Below are positions 34,626 through 43,983 of a stretch of 59,488 bases of DNA, piece after piece. The first letter of the stretch is position 1, and every line of letters begins with the position of its first letter. The notes under the pieces are model-generated. The model searched no databases, was not told the DNA's origin, and worked only from the letters and a program-made list of their open reading frames with translations. Position numbers and translations under genes: made by a program. Source of the DNA: Cacconaster sp045642485 (GTDB taxonomy: Bacteria; Bacteroidota; Bacteroidia; Bacteroidales; UBA932); the NCBI GenBank assembly GCA_045642485.1, contig JAZUIV010000077.1, forward strand, positions 1-59,488, read 5' to 3'.

Positions 34626-36200
34626 TCAGTTTCTTCCTGATGCTATGTCAAAATGATATTCAACTATGCCGAGGCTTACCTGTTCATAGACCTGTTCTGG
34701 GGCTGAAGCCACGACATCCTTTCCGTCCCATTTGAAGGTGAACGACTGCCGGTTCATTGCCGTGGGTGCCAGAAGCGCGGCCTTCACGCCTTCAACAAAC
34801 CACTCGGGAAAGTCACTCCCTTCGGTGACTGCATCAAAGCTCTTGCTTTTACGCTCTTTCCCGGAGTCCTTGCCGTAGCCGATTGAGATGACACCATACA
34901 GTTGATAACCTTCAGGAACGGACATCGTCCTGTCAACCTTATTGTATGAACCTGCGACCCAGCAGGTGTTCAGGCCGTTGGCTTGAGCCATAAGGACAAG
35001 CTGCTCGCCGTAATATCCAATTCTTCTGGCTGCATCGGGAGCATCCTTTGCCACCAGGACGATGTAGTTTGTGGCATTTGAGAAATGTCCTATTCCCTTG
35101 AAAGCCTCGGGCTCACCTGTGACAAGTCTGAGAGAGAGCCCCCCTTCCTCGTTGCACAGTTTTATCTCTTCCTGCAGGAAGGCGATATTCTCTGCGGAGA
35201 GCGGTTCATCCTTATATTGCCTGACGGAGTGTCTCTGGGGGATTGCCAGATTCATCTGAATGGTCCTGAACTGCTTGGCCGATACTTTGAATGCGGTTCC
35301 GTGTCTCATCCCTTCGGGGAAAGAAAGGTCTTCGTCCGGAACGTCGGTCCAACTTTTTCCGTTGTCCCGGCTTACGGCAGCTCCGTACTTCCCGTCAATA
35401 TATCTGTCAAAATAGACGATAAGGGACCCGTCTGCCAGAAACAGTGGCGCCGGCCCTTCGGCCCAGTACTTGCCGTGGATGGGAGCGCTCACGGCAGTCG
35501 GGAAGCCTTTTCTTATGTCATCCGTCCTTGTGATGCGGATATTCTTTTCCGCGGGAGCGGAATTCTCATTCTTGACGAACATTATCAGCTCCCCGTTTGC
35601 CTCGTCCCTTACGATTGCCGCATCGATGACACTGAAGTCGGGATTGAAGAACATTTCAGTGGGGGAGAACGTTTCGAAATCCTTCGTTGTTGTGCAGTAG
35701 ATTCTATGGTTCAGCCCCTTTTCATTCTCGTTGACGGGGACATACGAATGTCTTCCGGGAATTGTGGTGGCCCAGTAGATATAATAAGTCTCCGACGGCG
35801 CATCATAAAAAAGTTCGGGAGCCCAGCAGTTTTTGGCATCAGGCTCGTTCATCATCACCGGTATCGCTTTCTGCTTGCTCCAGTGGACGAGGTCCCTTGA
35901 AGAAGCATACCCGATGAGTCTGTCGTGCCAGCTGGAGGTCCATACCATATGGAAAGTGCCGTCCGGCCCCTGGCAGATTGACGGGTCCCGCATCAGTTTG
36001 TCCTCTCCAATCTGCGGGGGCAGGAGGGAGGCGTTGCCGGCAAGCGGCTCCCAGTGATAACCGTCACTGCTCCAGGCCAGATGCAATCCGTCGGCCTCTC
36101 CGACAAAATAGGAAAACAGATAGACCGGACCGGGATTTTCTGCAAGCAGGACATTCAATGGGAAAAGTGCAAGCATAATGAGCAGTGTCAGTTTTTTCAT
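34626..36200 (-). CDS. GH43-like glycosidase fused to a nitroreductase
   Basis: 524 aa. Signal peptide 1-20. Residues about 22-310 are a five-bladed propeller of GH43 type: MRDPSIC (catalytic base Asp), APELFYD, IDAAIVRDE (pKa-modulating Asp) and EGPAPLF (acid Glu). From Met316 a different, normally cytoplasmic fold starts: MNLAIPQRHSVRQYKD, the classic N-terminus of an FMN nitroreductase, and runs to the end with LAPTAMNRQS and SLGIVEYHF. In relatives these are two unrelated proteins; here the junction falls where a separate nitroreductase would begin, so the fusion looks like a stop-codon loss or deletion. Whether the exported FMN domain can load cofactor is doubtful. The next upstream gene on this strand is also broken. 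Confidence 0.85.
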   Translation of the reverse strand: MKKLTLLIMLALFPLNVLLAENPGPVYLFSYFVGEADGLHLAWSSDGYHWEPLAGNASLLPPQIGEDKLMRDPSICQGPDGTFHMVWTSSWHDRLIGYASSRDLVHWSKQKAIPVMMNEPDAKNCWAPELFYDAPSETYYIYWATTIPGRHSYVPVNENEKGLNHRIYCTTTKDFETFSPTEMFFNPDFSVIDAAIVRDEANGELIMFVKNENSAPAEKNIRITRTDDIRKGFPTAVSAPIHGKYWAEGPAPLFLADGSLIVYFDRYIDGKYGAAVSRDNGKSWTDVPDEDLSFPEGMRHGTAFKVSAKQFRTIQMNLAIPQRHSVRQYKDEPLSAENIAFLQEEIKLCNEEGGLSLRLVTGEPEAFKGIGHFSNATNYIVLVAKDAPDAARRIGYYGEQLVLMAQANGLNTCWVAGSYNKVDRTMSVPEGYQLYGVISIGYGKDSGKERKSKSFDAVTEGSDFPEWFVEGVKAALLAPTAMNRQSFTFKWDGKDVVASAPEQVYEQVSLGIVEYHFDIASGRN

Positions 36201-36235
36201 AGGGAAGAGATTCGAAATAGCGTTTTAATAATGAC

Positions 36236-36526
36236 TTAATACACAAATTTAGTTAAATTTACTTCAAAACAGAGTCCCATGGAGATTAATGTAACAAGAA
36301 AGGGAGTCATCTCTGCCCAAGAGCAGTCCGTCAGCAGGGATTCGGTTGTCAGGCCTGTTCCGCTCCGGATCGACGTGAACTGGGAGACGGCAAGCCACCG
36401 CATGTCGTCTTCGGGGTCTCCGCTTTCGACTCCCACAAGGACAAGCAGGCCGCGTCCTGTCGTGGATACCGTTTTCCCGTCAATCGTGACGGATGCCTCT
36501 CGTACTCTCTGTATGACAAGTCTCAT
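36236..36526 (-). pseudogene. Broken D-aminoacyl-tRNA deacylase (dtd) gene
   Basis: The first about 47 codons (MRLVIQRVREASVTIDG, GRGLLVLVGVESGD) are clearly D-aminoacyl-tRNA deacylase, which normally has about 150 residues. The usual segment between there and VSQFT is missing (RWLAVSQFT), and after VSQFT the frame no longer reads like the family; the open frame ends at 96 codons. I interpret this as an internal deletion plus frameshift. The intact protein hydrolyses D-aminoacyl-tRNAs. A functional copy may exist elsewhere. Confidence 0.8.
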
Positions 36527-36568
36527 TATTCCTGATTATTGCGATGCGAAGAACGAATATTCAGTAAA

Positions 36569-36600
36569 TTGTTGTTGCTGCGGAAATTTTGTTAATTTTG
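36569..36600 (+). promoter_or_regulatory. Promoter reading into the MITE-like repeat
   Basis: TTG (36569-36571), 21 bases, TAATTTTG (36593-36600). Transcription should start at about 36607, next to the left end of the repeat, which would then form the leader of the 36803 gene. Confidence 0.5.
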
Positions 36601-36607
36601 CACATTA

Positions 36608-36768
36608 GAATCTGTTTTGAAATGGTTCACGAAAATTATTATAGGTTATTTTCGACGGATTTTTTGGTGATTTGAGGCCGCAATGGGGTTCCATTGGGGC
36701 TGAAAAGCAACGAAAAATACGCAAAAAAGAAGCATAAGAATTGAAGTTAATCATTTCAAAACAGATTC
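36608..36768 (+). repeat. MITE-like element with 20-bp terminal inverted repeats
   Basis: About 160 bases bounded by GAATCTGTTTTGAAATG (36608 on) and its reverse complement CATTTCAAAACAGATTC (ending 36768); the arms pair over about 20 bases with one mismatch. Inside are a hairpin CGAAAAT/ATTTTCG (36630-36654) and CAATGG/CCATTG (around 36681-36696). No coding frame is present. A second, inverted copy runs to the window end at 59354-59488 and a solo arm lies at 57075-57092. The element is non-autonomous; no transposase was seen. Confidence 0.75.
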
Positions 36769-36802
36769 TTAATATTTGGAATAATTTAATATTTATAGCT
36801 CG

Positions 36803-37486
36803 ATGAAAAAACTACTTTTTGTCCTGATTGCCTCGACTCTTGTCGTTTCCAATGTCTCAGCTCAGATGAGGTTCGGAGGGAACGTCAACATCAACAGTTA
36901 CAGGGAGTCCGGCGTTTATAATCAGTATGGGGAAAAGACGGACCAGAAGTCTTTCCAGATTGTCCTGAAACCGAAATTCTTCTGGTATCTGAATGAAAAG
37001 ATGCAACTCGGCACCAGACTTGGTTTCGGATATGGAAATCTTATGGAGGGCATTGTTTTCGACCAGAGTGCCCACGAGGATGAAGCCATAAAAAAAGGAA
37101 AAAGTATAGGATGGAGCATTGCCCCGTATTATTCGTACAGACTTTTGAACTGGAAAATTGTTTCAGTATGGCTTGAGGCCAATGCGTATGTGGGCCAATT
37201 CTACAACGTGTCGGACCAGAAAGAAAAGAGTTCGTTCCCTGAGATGTGGGGACGTCAGACTGAATACGGTTTCCAGGTCCTCCCTGTTGTGGCAATAGAC
37301 ATAACGGAAACACTTGCGCTTGACCTTCACGTAGGTATCCTCTCATTGGGTTGGGCGGGATCAACCTCACATTACGATGACGGTACCACTTCCACAGCTT
37401 CATACCTGGATATCCGCAAAGGCGGGTGGGATGGCCTGGTTCAGGGCCTCACATCATACGGCATAGGTATCTACAAGAGATTTTAA
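36803..37486 (+). CDS. Outer-membrane beta-barrel protein
   Basis: 227 aa. Signal peptide (1-20, ending NVSAQ) and alternating strands typical of small Bacteroidota barrels, such as FQIVLKPKFFWYLNEKMQLG and LGFGYGNL. It ends YGIGIYKRF with C-terminal Phe. Homology to a named family is not recognised. The message probably starts in the upstream repeat. The MscS gene begins 24 bases downstream, so the two are likely co-transcribed. Confidence 0.8.
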   Translation: MKKLLFVLIASTLVVSNVSAQMRFGGNVNINSYRESGVYNQYGEKTDQKSFQIVLKPKFFWYLNEKMQLGTRLGFGYGNLMEGIVFDQSAHEDEAIKKGKSIGWSIAPYYSYRLLNWKIVSVWLEANAYVGQFYNVSDQKEKSSFPEMWGRQTEYGFQVLPVVAIDITETLALDLHVGILSLGWAGSTSHYDDGTTSTASYLDIRKGGWDGLVQGLTSYGIGIYKRF

Positions 37487-37510
37487 CCATTCCTGAACAA
37501 TAGTATCAGT

Positions 37511-40471
37511 ATGAAAAACAAATATTTCAAGGCAGCGACAACATCCATCATCTGCACTGTTGCTGCGGCGGTTGTCATAACCGCTTTCCAGACAATCTCC
37601 AGCAACAAGGTGGAGAACGGGTTGGTTGACAAGGCCCTTACAGACATTCCCGCACAACTCGACGCGGAATCCCAATCCAGGGCAGCCCTTATCCGTGAAT
37701 ACGATCTCGAATTCCAAAATGACCTCGCCGCAGTCAAATACCTGATGGCAACGGAAGGACAGAAGAAGACCTTTGAAAGAATCGGCGGAATTGAAACTTC
37801 GACCACCATTCTCCTTGTGGGGAAAGACGGCGCAATCCTGAACGGGACTGACAAATCATCCATCGGACGGAAACTTACCGATGTCTATGCTCTCTCTCCG
37901 GATGAGTACAGGCTGATAATGGAGGGTGAGGGATATGTAAACACCGGGGCCGTCAAGATGGCGGACGGCAGTCTCGTCAAGTTCTTTGCCGTCTCTTTTG
38001 ATGGCGCAAGGCTTGTGATGCCGGCTGTTCTGAAAGGAAAATATGCCTCTGTCTACTCATTGGACAATATGGGTGGTATGTTCGGCGCGTTGGACGAGAG
38101 GTTGTTCGTGGCGCCGATAGACAATGAGACTCTCCTTTTCGGTTCGCTGCAGACGGAGGCCGCCGATTTCAGCGGGCAACCGATTTCCGCGCTTAATCTT
38201 GACGAGTCTGTCACTCGCCAGCCGAGTTCCGGCCACTCAACCGTAATGGGTTATGGCTATCGTTACAGGACCGTCCAATACAAATCGGACATTTTCGGTG
38301 ACGTCACGATTCTGGCGGCTTATACCGATGCCGGGGCAGTGCCGGCCGGTCCGTTGGCAATACTGTTGGCAACGATACTGATAATCACATTTCTTCTGCA
38401 GCTGTACAGTGTATATATCGACGAAGAGCCCGGCAAACTCCAGATAAGGGCTGAAGGATTGAAATCTTTTGGAAAGAAAGGCTGCTCTGTGGATATGGAA
38501 AAGGTACGGATTCTTCTGCCGTTCTCTCTGCTGTGCATCGTCATAGTCACTGTTGTCGGATTCTATCTCAATTCGCTGAATATGGTTGCCAATCAGATTT
38601 GGACTTCGCATTGGAACATCCGTCAGGTCGCGGAGAACCTCTGCCGGATAGATAAGGAGACTTCAGACAATTTCGATGCGGAAACTGAAGATATGGCGGA
38701 ATTCCTCCAGATTGCCGCCTCCGTTCTGGACGAGCATCAGGAGCTGCTCAGTCGCGGAGATGCTTCCAGACTGAAGGAAGTCGAGGACAACGACGGGACT
38801 GTGCGCGTTGTGGAGATCTGCAATCCCTGGCTTGCCGGACTGGCACAGGCGCAGACGGCCGATAACATTTCCGTATTTGACAAGAAAGGAAGGCTTGTAT
38901 CCACAAGCGGAACCCTGCTCAATCTCGGATTCTCGCGGAATGATGAGGCAACAGCCGCCGTATTTGATGTCATCGACGGGGTGGCGCCAAGCCGTAAGAT
39001 TGTCAGCGACGATTATTTCTATGTATGCGCACCCGTTTCCCTCCGACAGGCAGGCAAAGCATCCGATGGAATGCTTGTTTCAAGATTCAAGGCGAGTCTG
39101 GATCAGCGGGCATCCATTTTGAAATCTATCGGAAGCACGTTCGATGCGGCCTCCGAATCGGGACACTGCCATTATCTTATGACCGCTGCGGAGGAAGGAC
39201 ACAATGTCATCTACTGCGCAGGGACTCTGGGCAATGTCGCCGCCAGTCTGCCGGCCGCCGCTTTTACCGACGGCTATCTCGGCTTCCACAGGGCGGGAGA
39301 TATCCGGTATTGTGTTGCGACACAGAAAATAAGCGGCAGCAAGAGACCTTATTTCATTCTCTCCTTCGTGCCGCTCTCCGATGTGTATCTCGGCCGGTCC
39401 GCAAGTTGCACGGCTACCTTTGCCGTTACGCTGCTGACAGTGCTTGTCCTCTTGGCAGTGCTGCTCATATATGGTCCCGCCAGAACCTTGAAATTGAAGG
39501 AAGATGCCGACAGGGAGATGAAAGAAAGAAAATTGATGTCGGCCGTCCAGATAGAGAAAATGAACGTGAACATAAGGAAAACGCCGACATCCTCGCAGAG
39601 GATTCTCAGCGCGATGCGCAAGATATGGATCATTATTATGATACTTGTCTCATCCTCTCTGTTCATAGGCCTGAGTACCGGCCCTACGGAGACCCTCTCC
39701 GGCTTCCTGATGTCATTCCTGTGGCAGAGAGGTGTCAACATCTTCTCTCTTACCACTATGCTTGTCATCACGATGAGTTTTGCCTTCTTCATGCTCCTGC
39801 TTACGAAACTTATGTCCGTGCTGAAGAATGCAATCAATGCGGGGGCGGAAACCGTATGCCAACTTATTGTATCGCTTCTGCGCTACGCCGGATACATAAC
39901 CGTCGTCTTCGTGACACTGTATATGTTCGGGGTGGACACTACCGGAGTCCTCGCTTCCCTCGGCGCTTTCTCCGTGATGGTAGGTCTGGGAGCCAAGAAC
40001 CTCATCACCGACATACTGGCCGGTATTTCAATCATTATGGAGAATGACTACAGGGTGGGTGATATAGTGAATATCGGAGGATTCTGCGGCAAGGTGACCA
40101 ACATAGGCATACGCACCACCAAGGTGGAGGATATTGACGGCAACGTCAAGATTTTCTCAAACAGCGGCGTCAGCGGTGTGGTCAATATGACCAGCAGGCT
40201 GTCTGCTGCCAGATTGGAACTCAAGATTTCCTCCCAGCATTCTTTCGAGGATGTCGAAAAGGCATTTGACAAATTCTTTGAACGTGTTACGGACAAGTAT
40301 CCGCAGATCAAGGGCGGCTGCAATTTCCTGGGAGTTCAGGATGCAACCCCTGCCTTCAACGTCTTCCGTATATCCGTTCCGTGCGATGAGATTGACAGGG
40401 CGCCGTTGCGCCGTGTCCTGATCAAGGAGTTCAGCAAGTTCTGCGCTGAAGAGAATATCACCAAAATGTAG
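37511..40471 (+). CDS. MscS-family channel with two large periplasmic sensor domains
   Basis: 986 aa. A first membrane helix (about 8-30) is followed by a periplasmic domain (about 31-275) and a helix (about 281-303); a second helix (about 337-357) leads to another periplasmic domain (about 360-630), each reminiscent of Cache-type sensors (ILLVGKDGAILNGTD, NISVFDKKGRLVSTSG). After more helices (near 640, 705 and 745) comes the MscS core from about residue 780: GVLASLGAFSVMVGLGAKN and NDYRVGDIVNIGGFCGKV are the pore helix and beta-domain signatures. It should be a gated channel in the inner membrane whose opening may depend on a ligand as well as on tension. The barrel gene follows after 5 bases. 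Confidence 0.9.
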   Translation: MKNKYFKAATTSIICTVAAAVVITAFQTISSNKVENGLVDKALTDIPAQLDAESQSRAALIREYDLEFQNDLAAVKYLMATEGQKKTFERIGGIETSTTILLVGKDGAILNGTDKSSIGRKLTDVYALSPDEYRLIMEGEGYVNTGAVKMADGSLVKFFAVSFDGARLVMPAVLKGKYASVYSLDNMGGMFGALDERLFVAPIDNETLLFGSLQTEAADFSGQPISALNLDESVTRQPSSGHSTVMGYGYRYRTVQYKSDIFGDVTILAAYTDAGAVPAGPLAILLATILIITFLLQLYSVYIDEEPGKLQIRAEGLKSFGKKGCSVDMEKVRILLPFSLLCIVIVTVVGFYLNSLNMVANQIWTSHWNIRQVAENLCRIDKETSDNFDAETEDMAEFLQIAASVLDEHQELLSRGDASRLKEVEDNDGTVRVVEICNPWLAGLAQAQTADNISVFDKKGRLVSTSGTLLNLGFSRNDEATAAVFDVIDGVAPSRKIVSDDYFYVCAPVSLRQAGKASDGMLVSRFKASLDQRASILKSIGSTFDAASESGHCHYLMTAAEEGHNVIYCAGTLGNVAASLPAAAFTDGYLGFHRAGDIRYCVATQKISGSKRPYFILSFVPLSDVYLGRSASCTATFAVTLLTVLVLLAVLLIYGPARTLKLKEDADREMKERKLMSAVQIEKMNVNIRKTPTSSQRILSAMRKIWIIIMILVSSSLFIGLSTGPTETLSGFLMSFLWQRGVNIFSLTTMLVITMSFAFFMLLLTKLMSVLKNAINAGAETVCQLIVSLLRYAGYITVVFVTLYMFGVDTTGVLASLGAFSVMVGLGAKNLITDILAGISIIMENDYRVGDIVNIGGFCGKVTNIGIRTTKVEDIDGNVKIFSNSGVSGVVNMTSRLSAARLELKISSQHSFEDVEKAFDKFFERVTDKYPQIKGGCNFLGVQDATPAFNVFRISVPCDEIDRAPLRRVLIKEFSKFCAEENITKM

Positions 40472-40476
40472 CTGTA

Positions 40477-42240
40477 ATGAGAGGAAAATACCTGACGATT
40501 GCATTGTTGATGTTGCTTGGCATCGACAATGCTTATGCCCAGTGGGAGGGTGGACTCAAGGTGGACGGAGGCTGGAACTTCAAGCAAAGCAACACCGAGA
40601 ATCTCGATTTCAAATTGAAATACAACGGGCAGAAATTTTATTTCGGCACCAACGTCTACGTCGGACACGGTTTCCAGCCGTCATCCCAGGTGACTTCCAT
40701 CCTTGATGCCAAGAAAGAGGAGAGCGAATATTACAAGGGGGAGAACAAGACAATTAAGCCTAGGAACTACAAGGCGGGCGGAAGCCTTGATTTCGGATAT
40801 CGGTTCAATCCGGCCAATGTCCTATCCGCATCCTTCGGCTATGGATTCAGCGGTAAGGATGAAACCTCCAACCTTGAAACCCAGAGATATAACGGTTTGA
40901 GCAGGGATGCGATAATCGGGACGCAAATTGATACCACATACGCCAAGAAACACGCTATGGACGGGAAGATTGCCTATTCCCACAAGTTCGCGGGAAGACC
41001 CGATGCCAGACTTGACATAGTTCTTTCCGAGATGATCGGTGTGAACGCGGATGTGAACCGGAGGATAACTTCCGGTCCTATCTATTCGAACCCCAAGAAT
41101 TATGCGACATACAGCAGTCTGAATGACTTCAACACGAAATTGTCAATATCATACGATGACGTGTTCAAATTCGAGAAAAGTCAGTTGAAATTGCGGGCCG
41201 GTCTGGACCACTTTTCCAATCAGGACCTGGACGGATATTCGGCAGAAACATATGTCAATGGACAGTGGCGGGATTCAACACAATACAAGCAGTCATATTT
41301 CTACAACTCCAATGCTATGGAGCCATACGTGAATCTCACCTGGTCTGTCGGCAAGTTCGATTTTTTCGTCAGGGAAAGGGGGCAGATTTATTGGCACAGT
41401 ATGCTGGACAAGCTTGACGAAAGGAAAAGACCGGAGGATGTTGTCGGACTTTTTGACAAATCCGATTTCAAGAACCTCCTGTCGGCGGGCATCACTTTCC
41501 GCATCAACGAGAGAAACCGCCTTGCGCTGGACTACGGAAGGATCATCTCCCGTCCGGATTACAAGAAACTTTGCCCGACCTTGATGATCGGCGGTTCCGA
41601 AGGAGAATACATCATAGGAAATCCTGACCTTCTGCCGGAAGTCACGGACAAGATAAACTTGAATTACAAATATACTCACGGAATATTTGTCACGAGCCTG
41701 GATCTCAATTACAGGGATAAAAGGAATACGGCCGAGAAGGTGATTGACCTTGAAAAGTCAAAGGATGTCAAGGATCCCGGGGTGAAGACAATCTACACCT
41801 GGATCAACAACAAGTGGCAGGACTCCTTCGGTGCAAAGCTGGACCTGAAGATGAACGGAAAGGATGTCAAGGCCGATATCTGGGCTGGTTTCAACTATGA
41901 CATCTACGGAAACACAGACAAGGCCAACAAGGAAGACTTCAACTATGAACTTGGCACCACCGTGGACGTATTCCTGAACGAGACGACGAAACTGTCATCG
42001 AGCCTGGTGTACGTCAGTGCCAAGCAGTCGGCATACAATCTGAAGGGAGAGGATGTTCTTGCGAACCTCCGCTTCTCGAAGACACTTTCGAAGGGGCTTG
42101 ACCTGTATGCGGAAGTCAAGGATATCGTGAACAAGGATATTTACGAGGAGACCTGGAATGCCGACCTGAATTATCTCAAAGTTTCCACCACTTCACCCAT
42201 GCACCGCGCGGTGCTCATCGGAATAAATTATGCTTTCTAA
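40477..42240 (+). CDS. Large outer-membrane beta-barrel protein
   Basis: 587 aa. Signal peptide (1-21, ending AYAQ) followed by barrel strands over the whole length, for example DFKLKYNGQKFYFGTNVYVG, KLSISYDDVFKF and RNRLALDYGRIISRPDYKKL, and a terminal strand RAVLIGINYAF ending in Phe. The RPDYKKL region and the long barrel match the C-terminal barrel domain of TonB-dependent-like proteins without a plug domain. It overlaps the next gene by 11 bases. Its partner is probably the amidohydrolase pair that follows, perhaps for uptake of their substrate. Confidence 0.82.
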   Translation: MRGKYLTIALLMLLGIDNAYAQWEGGLKVDGGWNFKQSNTENLDFKLKYNGQKFYFGTNVYVGHGFQPSSQVTSILDAKKEESEYYKGENKTIKPRNYKAGGSLDFGYRFNPANVLSASFGYGFSGKDETSNLETQRYNGLSRDAIIGTQIDTTYAKKHAMDGKIAYSHKFAGRPDARLDIVLSEMIGVNADVNRRITSGPIYSNPKNYATYSSLNDFNTKLSISYDDVFKFEKSQLKLRAGLDHFSNQDLDGYSAETYVNGQWRDSTQYKQSYFYNSNAMEPYVNLTWSVGKFDFFVRERGQIYWHSMLDKLDERKRPEDVVGLFDKSDFKNLLSAGITFRINERNRLALDYGRIISRPDYKKLCPTLMIGGSEGEYIIGNPDLLPEVTDKINLNYKYTHGIFVTSLDLNYRDKRNTAEKVIDLEKSKDVKDPGVKTIYTWINNKWQDSFGAKLDLKMNGKDVKADIWAGFNYDIYGNTDKANKEDFNYELGTTVDVFLNETTKLSSSLVYVSAKQSAYNLKGEDVLANLRFSKTLSKGLDLYAEVKDIVNKDIYEETWNADLNYLKVSTTSPMHRAVLIGINYAF

Positions 42241-43966
42241 TCTCAAATCAATTATTGCGTTGGCATCCGCCGGGCTGTTGGCGGCAGGATGCAACAAAGC
42301 AGCTGATACAGTCATAATAGGAACTGTACATACAGCTGAAGAAGACATGCCTGTGGCCGAGGCCATCGCCATCAGGGATGGCAAATTCATTTATGTCGGC
42401 GACAAGGCAGGTGTCAAAGATTACATCAAGGCAGGTGTCACCGAAGTTATTGATCATACGGGGAAAGGAATGGTTATGCCCGGGTGCTTCGAGGGACATG
42501 CGCATTACCTGATGGGGAACACCCTGAACTGTATGGACGGACTGATGCTCAATCCCGTAGAAGATGACGTGAATACGTTCTTCGAGAAACTCAAGCTTGC
42601 ATACGCCGATGCAAAGGAAAAAGGCAAATCCTACATCTTCGGATTCGGCTGGAATTATCATACATTCCTTGTACAAGGAATGCCCACACGTGAGCAACTT
42701 GATGCCGTCTGTCCCGACGTGGCCGTTTTCATACACGACTCCGAGGGGCACAAGAGCCTTGCCAACTCCGTGTGTCTGCGTAATGCAGGAATCATTGATG
42801 CCGGAGGCAATGTTCTGAAAGGAGAAATCAGGGGAGGAAAGATATCTATGGATGCGGGAGGAAAGCCCGACGGCCTTCTTCTTGAACAGGCTGTCGCATA
42901 TGTGCGGAACAGAGGTCTGGACTTTGACGAGATTCTCACGGATGAGGTAGCCACGCAAGCTGCGCTGTTGTCGCAGCAGATGCTTCTTGCCAACGGGTAT
43001 GTGTCATATATGGACGGATGGTCCAACTGTTTCGGCAACTCGCGTTATTTTGATGTGGCAGGCAAGCTTGATGCTGCCGGTGAACTGCACATCCTTCTCG
43101 GAATGACATACGAATTCGACAGTTCCTGTGATGACGTGGATGCAGAACTTGCCAGGGCTTTCGAGGGCAGGAAATATACGAAAGGACACGTGAATGCCAA
43201 TTATGTCAAACTCTTCATAGACGGAACGGTCGAGGGGGGCACGGGCCTGACCCTTGAACCTTATCCCGACGGACACCCCGGCATTGCCAATTGGGAGGAA
43301 GACGAAGTCGCCGACATTACCGGAAAGGCCAACGCGCAGGGTTTCACAATGCATATCCATACTATGGGGGACGGAGCTGTCCACCGGGCGGTCAATGCAT
43401 TTGCCGATAGGGGCACGAAGGAGGCCAGAAACACTCTGGTCCACGTACGCAATATGCCTCAGGAGGATTTTCAGAGGGTTGCTGACAATGGTGTTGCAGT
43501 GGTCAGCGGCATACTCTGGCACGTCCTGCCTGATGAGATGTGGGAGGTTGTCAAAGAGACTGCACCGGCAAGCATAGCGTTGAAGTCCTATCCGATGAAG
43601 TCCTATTTCGACAATGGAATCGTTATGACTTCCCACTGTGATTTCCCTGCAACGTCAGGCTCACCATACGACCCGTTCGGTATTATGGAGATAGCCGTTA
43701 CCGGCAGTTGCCCTTATCCCGGAAGGCCCGGCGAATTTACCAGACCCTGGTGGCCGGAGGAACTCATCACCCGCGAGCAGGCATTGCAGGCGCTCACCAT
43801 AAACGGGGCCTGGCAGATGCATTGCGAGAATGAAAGGGGAAGCATCAAGGTCGGAAAATATGCCGACTTCCTGCTTGTTGACAAAGACGTGTTCGAATGC
43901 CCTGTACGTGATATCCACAACACAAAGGTCATCGCCACGTATTTTGAAGGCAGACAAGTCTATTAA
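42230..43966 (+). CDS. YtcJ-like amidohydrolase lipoprotein 1
   Basis: 578 aa. Lipobox AAGC (Cys21). The metal-dependent amidohydrolase fold is clear: beta domain with VIIGTVHT and AIRDGKFIYVGD, metal site motif GHAHYL (HxH) at about 87, HIHTMGDGAVHRAV at about 375 and SHCDFP at about 466. The family (YtcJ/AepA-like) hydrolyses N-acyl or amide bonds in small molecules. It is a lipoprotein, so the enzyme faces the periplasm or surface. A paralogue follows 17 bases downstream. The precise substrate cannot be stated. Confidence 0.9.
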   Translation: MLSNLKSIIALASAGLLAAGCNKAADTVIIGTVHTAEEDMPVAEAIAIRDGKFIYVGDKAGVKDYIKAGVTEVIDHTGKGMVMPGCFEGHAHYLMGNTLNCMDGLMLNPVEDDVNTFFEKLKLAYADAKEKGKSYIFGFGWNYHTFLVQGMPTREQLDAVCPDVAVFIHDSEGHKSLANSVCLRNAGIIDAGGNVLKGEIRGGKISMDAGGKPDGLLLEQAVAYVRNRGLDFDEILTDEVATQAALLSQQMLLANGYVSYMDGWSNCFGNSRYFDVAGKLDAAGELHILLGMTYEFDSSCDDVDAELARAFEGRKYTKGHVNANYVKLFIDGTVEGGTGLTLEPYPDGHPGIANWEEDEVADITGKANAQGFTMHIHTMGDGAVHRAVNAFADRGTKEARNTLVHVRNMPQEDFQRVADNGVAVVSGILWHVLPDEMWEVVKETAPASIALKSYPMKSYFDNGIVMTSHCDFPATSGSPYDPFGIMEIAVTGSCPYPGRPGEFTRPWWPEELITREQALQALTINGAWQMHCENERGSIKVGKYADFLLVDKDVFECPVRDIHNTKVIATYFEGRQVY

Positions 43967-43983
43967 CCAATATTTTTTCAACT

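Noticed and set aside
35085..35900. 271-codon plus-strand open frame
   Set aside because: Antisense to the GH43-nitroreductase gene, whose motifs are clear.
39025..40047. 340-codon open frame on the plus strand
   Set aside because: Out-of-frame shadow within the MscS gene, rich in Arg and Cys.
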